The translations under genes and the position numbers were made by a program. From positions 682,001 through 746,000 of the forward strand of contig JACJYO010000002.1 in the NCBI GenBank assembly GCA_020636075.1: a stretch of 64,000 nt of DNA, in the 5' to 3' direction. The notes beneath the pieces are model-generated. The model was given only the letters and a program-made list of their open reading frames with translations, did not search any database and was not told where the DNA came from. Position 1 is the first letter of the stretch; each line of letters starts with the position of its first letter. Below, piece after piece: positions 26,345 to 34,958 of the stretch. The stretch comes from Lewinellaceae bacterium (GTDB lineage: Bacteria > Bacteroidota > Bacteroidia > Chitinophagales > Saprospiraceae).

Positions 26345-28156
26345 ATGAAAAATATACGAAACATCGCCATTATTGCCCACGTAGACCACGGGAAAACAAC
26401 CCTGGTCGATAAAATGATCCACGCAGCCAAAGTCTTTAAAGACCACGAAGTCACCGGGGATCTTATAATGGACAACAATGACCTGGAGCGGGAGCGTGGA
26501 ATAACCATCCTGGCCAAAAATGTGGCGATCAACTATAAAGATGTAAAAATCAATGTTATCGACACCCCTGGTCACGCTGACTTTGGAGGGGAGGTCGAAC
26601 GCGTCTTAAATATGGCAGACGGCGTATTGCTTTTGGTTGATGCCTTTGAAGGTCCGATGCCGCAAACGCGATTTGTCCTGCAAAAAGCCCTTCAACTTGG
26701 GAAAAAAGCCATTGTTGTAATAAACAAAGTTGACAAACCCAACTGCAACCCCGATTGGGCTCATGAGCAAGTTTTCGATTTGATGTGTGCACTCGATGCC
26801 ACGGAAGACCAACTCGATTTTCCGGTACTTTTTGGCTCTGCTAAACAGGGATGGATGGGACATGATTGGAAAAAACCAGCAGAGGATATCACCACCCTTT
26901 TGGAAGATATCGTAAAGTATATTCCCGAGCCTGTAGTGCAGGAAGGCACAACGCAAATGCTGATCACCTCACTGGATTATTCCAATTATGTAGGTCGTAT
27001 TGCGGTAGGCCGTCTTCGCCGTGGCACTTTGGTTGCAAACCAAACGGTTGCGTTGATCAAAAAAGACGGCGCTGTTCAGAAGCATAAGATCAAACAATTG
27101 TTTGTATTTGATGGTCTTGCAAAAAAAGAAACCGAACGGGTAGAAGCTGGTGACATCTGTGCCGTAGTTGGCATGGAAGGTTTTGAGATAGGTGACACCA
27201 TCGCTGACCAGGAAAATCCGGAATCACTGGAGCGCATTGCTATTGATGAACCAACAATGAGCATGTTGTTCACCATCAACGACTCGCCCTTTTTTGGCCA
27301 GGAAGGCAAATTCGTGACCAGTCGCCACGTGCGCGACCGCTTGGTTAAGGAATTGGAGAAAAACCTCGCTATGCGAATGGAATCGACCAACAGCGCAGAT
27401 GCATTCATGGTATTTGGCCGTGGTGTGTTACACCTCAGTATTCTCATTGAAACCATGCGCCGGGAAGGCTACGAATTGCAAATTGGTCAACCCAAGGTAA
27501 TTGTCCGTGAAATTGACGGGGTAAAACATGAACCGGTTGAAGAACTGACCATAGATGTGCCAGAACCGGTTAGCGGCAAATGCATCGAATTGGTTACGCG
27601 CCGGAAAGGGGTAATGAAAAGCATGGAACCCCGGAACGATCGATTTATTCTTCGATTTGAAATCCCCTCTCGTGGTATTATTGGCTTGCGTTCCAATATT
27701 CTAACTGCTACCCAAGGCGAGGCAATTATGACCCATCGCTTTATCGCTTATGAACCTTGGAAGGGTGAATTGCCGGGTCGCCAAAACGGCTCGCTTATCG
27801 CTATGGAAACAGGTATGGCTATCCCCTACTCTCTGGACAACTTGCAGGATCGTGGCATATTTTTCATTAAACCCGGCGAGGACGTATATGAAGGCCAGGT
27901 TATCGGTGAAAACAACCGAACGGGCGATCTGGTCGTCAATGTAACTAAAACCAAAAAGTTGACGAATATGCGGGCCTCCGGATCGGACGACAAGGCTTCA
28001 ATAGCTCCACCCCGTCAGTTTTCATTGGAAGAAGCACTGGAATACATCCAGGAAGATGAGTATGTAGAAGTTACGCCGAAAAGTATTCGTTTGCGTAAAA
28101 TATACTTGAAAGACCACGACCGTAAAAAAGCACAAAAAGAAGTGGCAATGGCTTAG
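26345..28156 (+). CDS. typA: Ribosome-associated GTPase TypA/BipA
   Basis: A 603-residue translational GTPase. I place the start at 26345 (MKNIRNIAIIAHVDHGKTTL), where the family begins; the reading frame is open 132 bases further up but lacks family sequence. G motifs: AHVDHGKT (P-loop), RERGITILAKN (switch I), DTPGHADFGGEV (G3), NKVDK (G4) and GSAKQG in place of the usual SAxxG (G5). The EF-G-like domains III and V and the TypA-specific C-terminus (SLEEALEYIQEDEYVEVTPK) follow. TypA acts on the 30S/50S ribosome in assembly and stress adaptation. Confidence 0.97.
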   Translation: MKNIRNIAIIAHVDHGKTTLVDKMIHAAKVFKDHEVTGDLIMDNNDLERERGITILAKNVAINYKDVKINVIDTPGHADFGGEVERVLNMADGVLLLVDAFEGPMPQTRFVLQKALQLGKKAIVVINKVDKPNCNPDWAHEQVFDLMCALDATEDQLDFPVLFGSAKQGWMGHDWKKPAEDITTLLEDIVKYIPEPVVQEGTTQMLITSLDYSNYVGRIAVGRLRRGTLVANQTVALIKKDGAVQKHKIKQLFVFDGLAKKETERVEAGDICAVVGMEGFEIGDTIADQENPESLERIAIDEPTMSMLFTINDSPFFGQEGKFVTSRHVRDRLVKELEKNLAMRMESTNSADAFMVFGRGVLHLSILIETMRREGYELQIGQPKVIVREIDGVKHEPVEELTIDVPEPVSGKCIELVTRRKGVMKSMEPRNDRFILRFEIPSRGIIGLRSNILTATQGEAIMTHRFIAYEPWKGELPGRQNGSLIAMETGMAIPYSLDNLQDRGIFFIKPGEDVYEGQVIGENNRTGDLVVNVTKTKKLTNMRASGSDDKASIAPPRQFSLEEALEYIQEDEYVEVTPKSIRLRKIYLKDHDRKKAQKEVAMA

Positions 28157-28501
28157 TTCCAATTAGCCTACCTTTTGTCTACCCGCTCGCTTCGGATGCA
28201 TGAAACCATTACCAAGTTCACGTTTTATGCAACAAAAACTATTTCTCAATTTTTACGTTTGAGGAGAAATTCTATTTTTGCAGGCATTTTCCGACACTGA
28301 AAGCGCAACAATTTTGAGAATTCGAATCCGCTTCGGTTTTAAATTTCACGAAATTGCGCACTTTTTTGCAGGAAAACCGGCAAAACGCCCAACGAACAAA
28401 ATTAAATTATTTATTGTGTGGCCCCCAAGTGCTGCTAAAAGCAACAGTTTAAATATTCTGGCCATCTGGTAGTCTTGGCAAACCCAACACATTATCAAAT
28501 T
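28157..28501 (+). other. Intergenic region before queA with a -7 element
   Basis: No gene seen. TATTTTTG at 28273-28280 matches TAnnTTTG and may start the queA transcript with a leader of over 200 bases; no paired -33 box at 19 bases. Confidence 0.35.
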
Positions 28502-29566
28502 ATGCGGACAAAACTAAGCAGCTTCTATTTTGACCTCCCCGACGAACTCATCGCCCAATATCCTGCTCCCGAACGTGACCAGAGCAGATTGATGGTAGTA
28601 CATCGCGATACCGGTAAAATTGAACACAAGGTATTTAAGGATATTCTGGAATATTTTGACGAAGGTGATGTTATGATATTCAACAACACCAAAGTTTTTC
28701 CAGCCCGTTTGTATGGTCAAAAAGAAAAGACAGGAGCAAAAATTGAAGTGTTTTTGTTGCGGGAATTGAATCACGATGCACGGCTTTGGGATGTTTTGGT
28801 TGACCCGGCAAGAAAAATACGCGTAGGGAATAAACTATATTTTGAAGACGAGAACGGAGAAGACGCCTTAGTGGCTGAAGTAGTGGACAACACGACTTCA
28901 CGCGGCCGTACAATTCGTTTCCTGTTTGATGGAGCCGAGGAGGAATTCCAACACGAATTGTCAAAACTCGGCAACACTCCACTTCCCAAATACATAGACC
29001 GGGAACCTGAACCAATTGACCGGGAACGCTATCAGACAATTTATGCTAAAGAACTTGGCGCTGTTGCTGCACCCACTGCCGGGCTCCATTTCAGCCGCGA
29101 ACTGCTAAAACGCCTTGAATTAAAGGGCCTTAGTTTCGCAGAACTTACATTGCATATCGGCCTTGGAACTTTTCGTACCATTGATGTGGAAGATCTTTCC
29201 AAACACAAAATGGAAGCAGAATATTTCCGTATCAGCCCGGATGCAGTAGACAAAGTAAATGCCAGCAAAATCGCAAACAAAAGGGTATGCGCCATTGGAA
29301 CGACAGTTATGCGCTCCATCGAAACCGCTGTTTCTGCAGAAGAATTGCTTAAGCCTGTTGAGGGCTGGACAAATAAGTTTATTTATCCACCCTACGATTT
29401 TCATATTGCAAACTGCATGGTGACTAATTTCCACTTGCCCAAATCCAGCCTCATGATCATGATCTGTGCATTTGGCGGAATGGAGTTAATCCTGGATGCC
29501 TACCACGAAGCAGTTAAAGAAAAATATCGCTTTTTCAGCTATGGTGATGCCATGCTGATTTTGTAA
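28502..29566 (+). CDS. queA: S-adenosylmethionine:tRNA ribosyltransferase-isomerase (QueA)
   Basis: A 354-residue enzyme that adds the ribosyl part of AdoMet to 7-aminomethyl-7-deazaguanine in tRNA, making epoxyqueuosine. The family pattern is clear: FYFDLPDELIAQYPAPERDQ SRLMVV at the start, VFPARLYGQKEKTGAKIEVF, GLHFSRELL, TLHIGLGTFRTIDVE, and the C-terminal TNFHLPKSSLMIMICAFGG. I use the ATG at 28502; a TTG nine codons upstream is less likely. Downstream is the DUF2795 gene after 41 bases, possibly in the same operon. Other queuosine genes are not in the window. Confidence 0.96.
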   Translation: MRTKLSSFYFDLPDELIAQYPAPERDQSRLMVVHRDTGKIEHKVFKDILEYFDEGDVMIFNNTKVFPARLYGQKEKTGAKIEVFLLRELNHDARLWDVLVDPARKIRVGNKLYFEDENGEDALVAEVVDNTTSRGRTIRFLFDGAEEEFQHELSKLGNTPLPKYIDREPEPIDRERYQTIYAKELGAVAAPTAGLHFSRELLKRLELKGLSFAELTLHIGLGTFRTIDVEDLSKHKMEAEYFRISPDAVDKVNASKIANKRVCAIGTTVMRSIETAVSAEELLKPVEGWTNKFIYPPYDFHIANCMVTNFHLPKSSLMIMICAFGGMELILDAYHEAVKEKYRFFSYGDAMLIL

Positions 29567-29607
29567 ATTACCATTACCAAACAACTAACAAATTAACCGG
29601 ATCTCCT

Positions 29608-29829
29608 ATGTACTGGACCCTTGAATTGGCTTCGCATTTGGAAGAAGCTCCCTGGCCTGCCACAAAAGATGAGCTGATTGATTATGCCATCCGTTCCGGC
29701 TCACCGGGCGAGGTTATCGACAACCTCAGTGAATTGGAAGATGATGGCGAGATGTATGAAGGCATTGAAGATATCTGGCCAGATTATCCACGCCACGATG
29801 ACTTTTTTTTCAACGAAGATGAATACTAA
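29608..29829 (+). CDS. DUF2795 small acidic protein
   Basis: A 73-residue acidic protein, MYWTLELASHLEEAPWPATK at its N-terminus and IEDIWPDYPRHDDFFFNEDE at its end. This short form is highly conserved across Bacteroidota and is assigned to DUF2795, a winged-helix-like fold by length and pattern (WPATKDELIDYAIRSG). The function is unknown. It follows queA by 41 bases and is followed by a strong terminator. Confidence 0.85.
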   Translation: MYWTLELASHLEEAPWPATKDELIDYAIRSGSPGEVIDNLSELEDDGEMYEGIEDIWPDYPRHDDFFFNEDEY

Positions 29830-29892
29830 CAACTGACATTCAGTAGGGGTAAGCCTGAAATCGTCGGGTAACCCAATAACTCGATATGGATC

Positions 29893-29932
29893 CGGGAGCC
29901 AGTTCATTTAAATGAACTGGCTCCCGTTTTTA
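29893..29932 (+). terminator. Intrinsic terminator after the queA/DUF2795 genes
   Basis: A perfect palindrome: CGGGAGCCAGTTCATTT (29893-29909) and its complement (29910-29926), followed by TTTTT. It ends the unit starting at queA. Confidence 0.9.
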
Positions 29933-30195
29933 TTCCAAAACACCACTGCAACAAATGGCTGAAAATCAGGAATTTGAAAAACCAATCAACCTAAATAAAT
30001 TCCGACAAATCACAAATATTGTTCTTTTTAGCGTTGGGCACATCACTTACTTTTGTATTGCAATAAATGTGTAAGTCCGAATATTTAATTGCTCAATTAA
30101 TCTGCATAAATATTCATTTTATGTTCCCCCCTTGCTGCCCGATGAAAATTGGAACCCTTGCTCGGAAACCTTTTTAATACCTGGCAAATTCAACT

Positions 30196-30885
30196 ATGCA
30201 AACTATGAACACGAGCAACAAGATTCAATTTTTCAGTAATCTGCCTCTTTTTGACGCCTTAAGTCCGGTCGAATTAGAGCACCTGGCCGATATTGCTCAA
30301 TATCGATGCACACCAAAATTTCAATTCATTTTCATGCCGGATGAAGCAGCGGACCATCTTTATTTCTTAGTGAAAGGACGGTTAAAAACCGGAACATTCT
30401 CTGTTGAAGGCCGGGAAGTTATCAAAGAAATCCTTCAGCCCACCAGCGCTTTCGGCGACCTGGCACTCGCAGGCGAAACTACACGCAGTGAATTCGCTCA
30501 GGCACTTCATGATGAAGCTGAATATTTCGCCATTCCTGTAGTTGAATTTCAAAAATTGATGCAGCAAAATCAACGCTTGGTATTTGCTTGCCTGCGCCAT
30601 TTAAGCCAACGCCTGCAACGGGTAGAAGAACGCCTGGCCAAATTGGTTTTAAAAGACGCACGTGAACGCATAATTGAATTTCTGATCGAAACAGCTGGCA
30701 AGGAGGGCCGAAGAGTAGGTTACGAAACCCTGGTAAAACACCATCTCACCCAACAAGACATTGCCAACCTCACTGGCACCAGTCGCCAGACCGTTACTTC
30801 GGTACTTAATGACTTGCGAAAGTCCAATCTCATTTACTTCAACCGAAACAGCATTTTAATCCGCGACATTGAAAAACTGGCTTGA
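30196..30885 (+). CDS. Crp/Fnr family transcriptional regulator
   Basis: A 229-residue regulator. Residues about 10-125 are a cyclic-nucleotide-binding-type beta-barrel (FFSNLPLFDALSPVELEHLA, then FLVKGRLKTGTF and PTSAFGDLALAGETTRSEFA, equivalent to the FGE phosphate-binding cassette but with GD). A long dimerisation helix (FACLRHLSQRLQRVEERLAK) precedes a winged HTH at about 165-229 whose recognition segment is LTQQDIANLTGTSRQTVTSV. No Cys cluster for an Fe-S centre is seen, so a small-molecule or redox-independent signal is likelier than Fnr-type oxygen sensing. A TACTTTTG match at 30048-30055 lies upstream. Confidence 0.93.
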   Translation: MQTMNTSNKIQFFSNLPLFDALSPVELEHLADIAQYRCTPKFQFIFMPDEAADHLYFLVKGRLKTGTFSVEGREVIKEILQPTSAFGDLALAGETTRSEFAQALHDEAEYFAIPVVEFQKLMQQNQRLVFACLRHLSQRLQRVEERLAKLVLKDARERIIEFLIETAGKEGRRVGYETLVKHHLTQQDIANLTGTSRQTVTSVLNDLRKSNLIYFNRNSILIRDIEKLA

Positions 30886-30970
30886 ATAGCCTGGCCCATC
30901 CTATCGTATATTTTGGAATTGAATTTTTCCAGTACCCAAACAAATAAATCGCTGCAAGTTTGATGTTTCG

Positions 30971-31007
30971 AAGGCTTCCTGAACACTCAGGAGGCCTTTC
31001 GTTTTTT
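30971..31007 (+). terminator. Terminator between convergent regulator and rnz genes
   Basis: AAGGCTTCCTGA / TCAGGAGGCCTTT hairpin with ACAC loop, followed by CGTTTTTT; ends the Crp/Fnr transcript just before the rnz stop. Confidence 0.8.
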
Positions 31008-31016
31008 GCAATCAGA

Positions 31017-31922
31017 TCAAACGCTATAGATTCTACACTCCGTCGCAATTTCTGTTTCCGGAAAAACGCTGCAAGCCTCTGCCAAATGCCGCTCCAAATC
31101 CGTATACCGCCCCGAAAAATGCCCAAGCAACAGTTTTTTCACACCGGCCTTCCGGGCAATTTCAGCTGCCTGACGAGCCGTCGAATGGTAAGACAATCGG
31201 GCTTCCTCCACATGTTCATCTGTAAACGTAGCTTCATGATACAGTAAATCCACACCTTGCACGGCTTTCGCTACCGTATTAGAAGGCGCCGTATCGCTGC
31301 AAAACGCATAGGCACGCGGTGCAGTTGGCGGCAATGTAAGTTCCGAATTTGGAATGACCCGGCCATCAGCAAGGAGCAAGTCTTCACCATTTTTGATTTT
31401 TTTAATATCCGGGATTGCGATTCCATACTCGTCAATTTTTTCCTTGCGAATATTTCTCGGCTTTTGTTTTTCCCGGAATAACCAGCCAGAGCAATTGCAT
31501 CGATGCATCAGCGGGATCGTGTAAACTTCCACCTGCTTGTTTTCAAAAACCAACTTTGAAACACTGGCATCCACTTCATGAAAAACAAGCTCGTAAGGAA
31601 ATAAAACACCCGACAATCTGGCGGTTTGTTCAATCAACTCCTGCAAGCCCGGAGGTGCGTACAGCTCCAGTTTCTTTGTGCGTTTTTTCAGGCAATAGGA
31701 AGTCAATAGCCCGATCAACCCAAATACATGATCCCCATGCAAGTGGCTGATGAAAATTTGCTGAAATCGATCATAGGGCACACGGCAGTTGTACAACTGC
31801 TGCTGCGTGCCCTCGCCACAATCAATCAGGAAATAGTGGTTTTCAACCTGTAAAACCTGCGCCGTGTAATTCCGGCCATGAAACGGCCCACCTGAACTGG
31901 TGCCGAGGATGGTAACTTGCAT
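31017..31922 (-). CDS. rnz: Ribonuclease Z (tRNA 3' endonuclease)
   Basis: A 301-residue metallo-beta-lactamase nuclease that trims tRNA 3' ends. I start at the ATG at 31922 (MQVTILGTSSGGPFHGRNYT); an upstream in-frame ATG at 31943 lies within a palindromic repeat and is unlikely. Metal ligands: FISHLHGDHVFGLIGLL (HxHxDH), MHRCNCSGWLF, CSDTAPSNT and LLGHFSGRY (last His); HEATFTDEH is the RNase Z signature. Length and order match the short (RNase Z-S) form. The 5' region is an intergenic palindrome with its end 16 bases from the ATG. Confidence 0.95.
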   Translation of the reverse strand: MQVTILGTSSGGPFHGRNYTAQVLQVENHYFLIDCGEGTQQQLYNCRVPYDRFQQIFISHLHGDHVFGLIGLLTSYCLKKRTKKLELYAPPGLQELIEQTARLSGVLFPYELVFHEVDASVSKLVFENKQVEVYTIPLMHRCNCSGWLFREKQKPRNIRKEKIDEYGIAIPDIKKIKNGEDLLLADGRVIPNSELTLPPTAPRAYAFCSDTAPSNTVAKAVQGVDLLYHEATFTDEHVEEARLSYHSTARQAAEIARKAGVKKLLLGHFSGRYTDLERHLAEACSVFPETEIATECRIYSV

Positions 31923-31937
31923 ATGGTTGTTTTTATG

Positions 31938-32014
31938 CACCACGGAGGCACGTAGGACACGGAGTTTTTCAATTCAAAGAAATTGAACTCCGTATCCTCC
32001 GTGCCTCCGTGGTG
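31938..32014. repeat. Intergenic palindrome, CCACGGAGGCACGGAG family (copy 1)
   Basis: Arms of about 29 bases (31938-31966 and 31986-32014) beginning CACCACGGAGGCACG differ at two positions. The arm consists of the word CACGGAG repeated with small spacers. It lies between the dnaG remnant and rnz and is related to the copy at 34071-34152. Confidence 0.9.
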
Positions 32015-32029
32015 AAAGCAATTCAACAT

Positions 32030-32591
32030 TTATCGAAGCACAATCGTACCCGTGCGCCGGCTGATTTCCCGAACAACCTCCTGTAGTTTGATGTGCACTT
32101 TTTGCAGGCGCACCAGCTCTTCCAAATCGCCGGATTGGTCAACCGCTTTTATCCGCTCCTTGTTGATTTCCAGGATTTTATTCAACTTCTGGAGTTTGAA
32201 CATATTGAGCGCCTTATGCGAGTCGGCAGAAAAATTCAATTCTGGTTTTGGCTGGCTTTGTAAAGGCAAACCTTTTCTTCCCAACGTGGTGAGTAATTGT
32301 GCTCACTATTTTCAGATAGAACTTCAACCGCTAACACCCTAACTGCTTCTAATTGGTGATGCAAAAAAAATATTGATCCGTTATTATTTTGCCTTCTAAT
32401 AGCATTTGATAACACTCTTGCGCTATTCTACCGAAAATGGGTTTTCAAAATTATTAAGTGAATCTTCGATATCAGAAAGTATATAAGCCGCTACTGTGGT
32501 ATTCTCATTTGGCAAGTGGTGACCTCCGAACTGAATTAAGAGTCCAATTATTTCACTTTCTTTAAGGCTTGTATTCTTACTCTGAGGTTCT
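32030..32591 (-). pseudogene. dnaG: dnaG C-terminal helicase-binding domain, frameshifted
   Basis: Downstream of the dnaG stop the minus strand keeps encoding the DnaG C-terminal domain, but in successive frames: first SLKESEIIGLLIQFGG and VAAYILSDIEDSL (stop at 32423), then IFGRIAQECYQMLLEGKI, then HHQLEAVRVLAVEVL, then ALNMFKLQKLNKILEINK to the stop at 32030. Restoring one base at each of three homopolymers (the CCC run near 32440, the T8 run near 32365, the A4 run near 32275), plus one shift near 32605, would join all of it to the primase. Either sequence errors or real decay explains this. Confidence 0.8.
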
Positions 32592-34004
32592 TTATGTGCT
32601 GAATCGAACAAACTCCTGTTCCGGAACATCCGGCCGGTTGTCCGTCCGGCTTGGTGCATCTGTGGCGGCCCCGGGCTGGCGCGCGTCCCGATCCGCTTTT
32701 TTGCGCAAAGCAACATTGATCAGTTTATTCGTTTCCTCATGCAGTACCTGCTCCGAAACATCCATCAACGAAGAGCATTCCTTCAGGTACAAGCCGCGCT
32801 TAATCGGGTCCGGAATCAGGGCTATACTGCCCATTATATCTTTGATCAAACCCGCTTTCCGGATGGGATCACCTTCAGTTTCTTCCAGCAACAGCTGGGT
32901 TTTAAAAAGGATAAAATCTTTGGCTTCTTTTGAAATATACTCGCCGAAGGCTTCCGAACCAATCTGTTGCACAAAACTATCCGGATCCTCCCCTTCCGGC
33001 AGCAAAACAATTTTCACATTCAAATCCTGCTCAAGCGCCAAATCCAATCCCCGCAGTGCAGCCTTGACACCTGCAGGGTCGCCGTCGTATAAAATCTTGA
33101 GATTGTTGGTATTGCGCTTAATCAACTGCAATTGCCCTTCGGTAAGCGAGGTGCCACTACTGGCGACCACATTTTCAATACCGGCCTGGTGCAGGGAAAT
33201 GACATCGGTATAGCCTTCCACCAAAATGCATTCGTCCTTTTGGCGAATTGCCTTTTTGGATTGAAATGCGCCGTAGAGGGTTTTGTTTTTTACATAAATC
33301 TCCGTTTCGGGGCTATTGATGTACTTGGGTATTTTTTTGTCCGACGACATGGTCCGGCCGGCAAAGGCCGCCACTTTTCCCGAAAGGTTGTGGATAGGAA
33401 ACATGACCCTGCCACGGAAAAAATCGCGGTTGCCGTCCTGGCTGCTCAGGCCTACTTTTCGCAATAATTCCGGACTGTGCCCTACCACCTTGGCGCGCTG
33501 CAACAGCAAATCGGGCAAATTCGGAGCATAGCCCAACCCGAAACTCCGTATCGTATCCTCCCGGATACCGCGTTGTTTGAAATAAGCCAGCGCCACGGAT
33601 TTGCCCTCGTCGGTATCAAAAAGTTGCGTTTGAAAATGCTCCAGGGCAAAATCATTGACAATGTAGAGCGAATCAGCCAGTTGTTGCTCAGCGCGCTGTT
33701 CGGGGCTCTGTTCAACTTCCTGAATTTCGATATTGTATTTCCGAGCCAGCCAACGCAATGCCTCCGGGTAGGTGAAACTTTCGTGTTCCATCAGGAAGGT
33801 GATCGCATCTCCGCCTTTGCCGCAACCAAAACACTTGAAAATATTGCGCGTTGGATTTACATTGAACGAGGGTGTTTTTTCATTGTGAAAAGGACAAAGG
33901 CCAATGCGGTTTACCCCCCGTTTGCGCAGGCTTACAAAATCCTCGATCACTTCCTCGATACGAACGGCGTCGATAATTTCCCGGACCGTTTGGGCTGGAA
34001 TCAT
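32592..34004 (-). CDS. dnaG: DNA primase, open frame ending before the helicase-binding domain
   Basis: A 470-residue open frame; Bacteroidota DnaG is about 650. The zinc-binding domain has C37, H40, C58 and C61 (LCPFHNEKTPSFNVN, FKCFGCGKGGDAITFLM). The RNA polymerase core follows, with ECILVEGYTDVISLHQAG and the TOPRIM metal site LKILYDGDPAGVKAALRG. The frame ends shortly after a linker (RTDNRPDVPEQE) where the DnaB-binding domain should begin; that domain is found just downstream in other frames. If the shifts are real the primase lacks its helicase contact. A TATTTTTG box (34009-34016, minus strand) sits only a few bases before the ATG. Confidence 0.93.
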   Translation of the reverse strand: MIPAQTVREIIDAVRIEEVIEDFVSLRKRGVNRIGLCPFHNEKTPSFNVNPTRNIFKCFGCGKGGDAITFLMEHESFTYPEALRWLARKYNIEIQEVEQSPEQRAEQQLADSLYIVNDFALEHFQTQLFDTDEGKSVALAYFKQRGIREDTIRSFGLGYAPNLPDLLLQRAKVVGHSPELLRKVGLSSQDGNRDFFRGRVMFPIHNLSGKVAAFAGRTMSSDKKIPKYINSPETEIYVKNKTLYGAFQSKKAIRQKDECILVEGYTDVISLHQAGIENVVASSGTSLTEGQLQLIKRNTNNLKILYDGDPAGVKAALRGLDLALEQDLNVKIVLLPEGEDPDSFVQQIGSEAFGEYISKEAKDFILFKTQLLLEETEGDPIRKAGLIKDIMGSIALIPDPIKRGLYLKECSSLMDVSEQVLHEETNKLINVALRKKADRDARQPGAATDAPSRTDNRPDVPEQEFVRFST

Positions 34005-34070
34005 GCTTCAAAAATAAGGAATTTGGGCGTTTTAATTGATCTGTGGAGCACCTTTCCCAAGATTGAATTA

Positions 34071-34152
34071 TTTACCACGGAGGCACGGAGTACACGGAGT
34101 TTGAATTTTCCAAAAAGAAAAATCTCCGTGTACTCCGTGCCTCCGTGGTAAA
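34071..34152. repeat. Intergenic palindrome, CCACGGAGGCACGGAG family (copy 2)
   Basis: A perfect 29-bp stem: arm 34071-34099 starts TTTACCACGGAGGCACGGAG and its exact complement is 34124-34152, with a 24-base loop. It separates dnaG from porT. Confidence 0.95.
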
Positions 34153-34163
34153 AAAAAACTAAA

Positions 34164-34958
34164 CTAGCCTTCGAAGTGCAGGGAAATGGTAAACGTGCGT
34201 GAAAGCACCTTTTCCAGAATTGTGCTTTGCTCCAGGTTATCGTTGTAAATCAAGACGTTATTAATGCCCTGGGAGACTTTAAACTCCGGCGAGAAAATGA
34301 AATACGGGAAAAAAAACTGGATCCCGGCTCCGTATTCAAACTGGAAATCCGTAGGGGCGATTTTCACCAGCCCGGCAGCCTGACGCGTACGCGAATCACT
34401 GGCCACATCGAAAACGTATTTCACACCAGCGATGAGAAACAAGCGAAAATCGTGGTAAGGCGCCGATTTGTACCGTACCTGAAACGGCATTTCCACAAAA
34501 ACAGACTCCACACGACGGGTAACGGAAAGCGTAGTTTCCCCTGGCGGTGCATATTTAATGTTCCGTTCCACGAAGGAAAGCGTCGGCAAAAACCGCACAT
34601 CAAAAAACTCACCAATTTTCAGGTTCGAAACAATCCCGAGGTTAAAGCCCGGACCTGTAACCGATTGGGCCTGACTGAACGAATCGTTCCGGATAAAATC
34701 TTTGGAGTGGAAAATCCGAAAATCACTCTGGTTCATGCCAAGTGTGATCCCGAAGTAATAGGATTTGGCCTGAAAATCTTTGTAGTTGAAATTATGCCCT
34801 TGCGCACGCTGCGCCACCATCTGGTTTGATGGAAACAGGCCCAAGCCGAAAACCAGGCATAGGGTAAGGACAGACAGGCTTGTAGTAAAACACCTGGCAG
34901 TTAGGCCGCCTTTTCGGCAAAATAAATCGAACATATTCCGAGTGTAAGTCGTTCGCAT
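34164..34958 (-). CDS. porT: PorT family T9SS protein
   Basis: A 264-residue outer-membrane beta-barrel. The export signal is a hydrophobic stretch about residues 25-50 (TTSLSVLTLCLVFGLGLFPS); the start is either 34958 or the ATG at 34934. The barrel begins SYYFGITLGMNQSDFRIFHS, the PorT signature (FGxTLGxNxxDF), followed by paired strands (LKIGEFFDVRFLPTLSFVER, FQFEYGAGIQFFFPYFIFSP) and a terminal strand FTISLHFEG. PorT is required for gingipain secretion in Porphyromonas and is part of the T9SS set. The ubiE-porT order is a known Bacteroidota arrangement; the 5' end overlaps the end of ubiE. Confidence 0.9.
   Translation of the reverse strand: MRTTYTRNMFDLFCRKGGLTARCFTTSLSVLTLCLVFGLGLFPSNQMVAQRAQGHNFNYKDFQAKSYYFGITLGMNQSDFRIFHSKDFIRNDSFSQAQSVTGPGFNLGIVSNLKIGEFFDVRFLPTLSFVERNIKYAPPGETTLSVTRRVESVFVEMPFQVRYKSAPYHDFRLFLIAGVKYVFDVASDSRTRQAAGLVKIAPTDFQFEYGAGIQFFFPYFIFSPEFKVSQGINNVLIYNDNLEQSTILEKVLSRTFTISLHFEG

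Noticed and set aside
32423..32716. Separate 97-codon minus-strand gene after dnaG
   Set aside because: Its useful part (SLKESEIIGLLIQFGG onward) is the shifted DnaG C-terminus; its first residues are the primase in the wrong frame.
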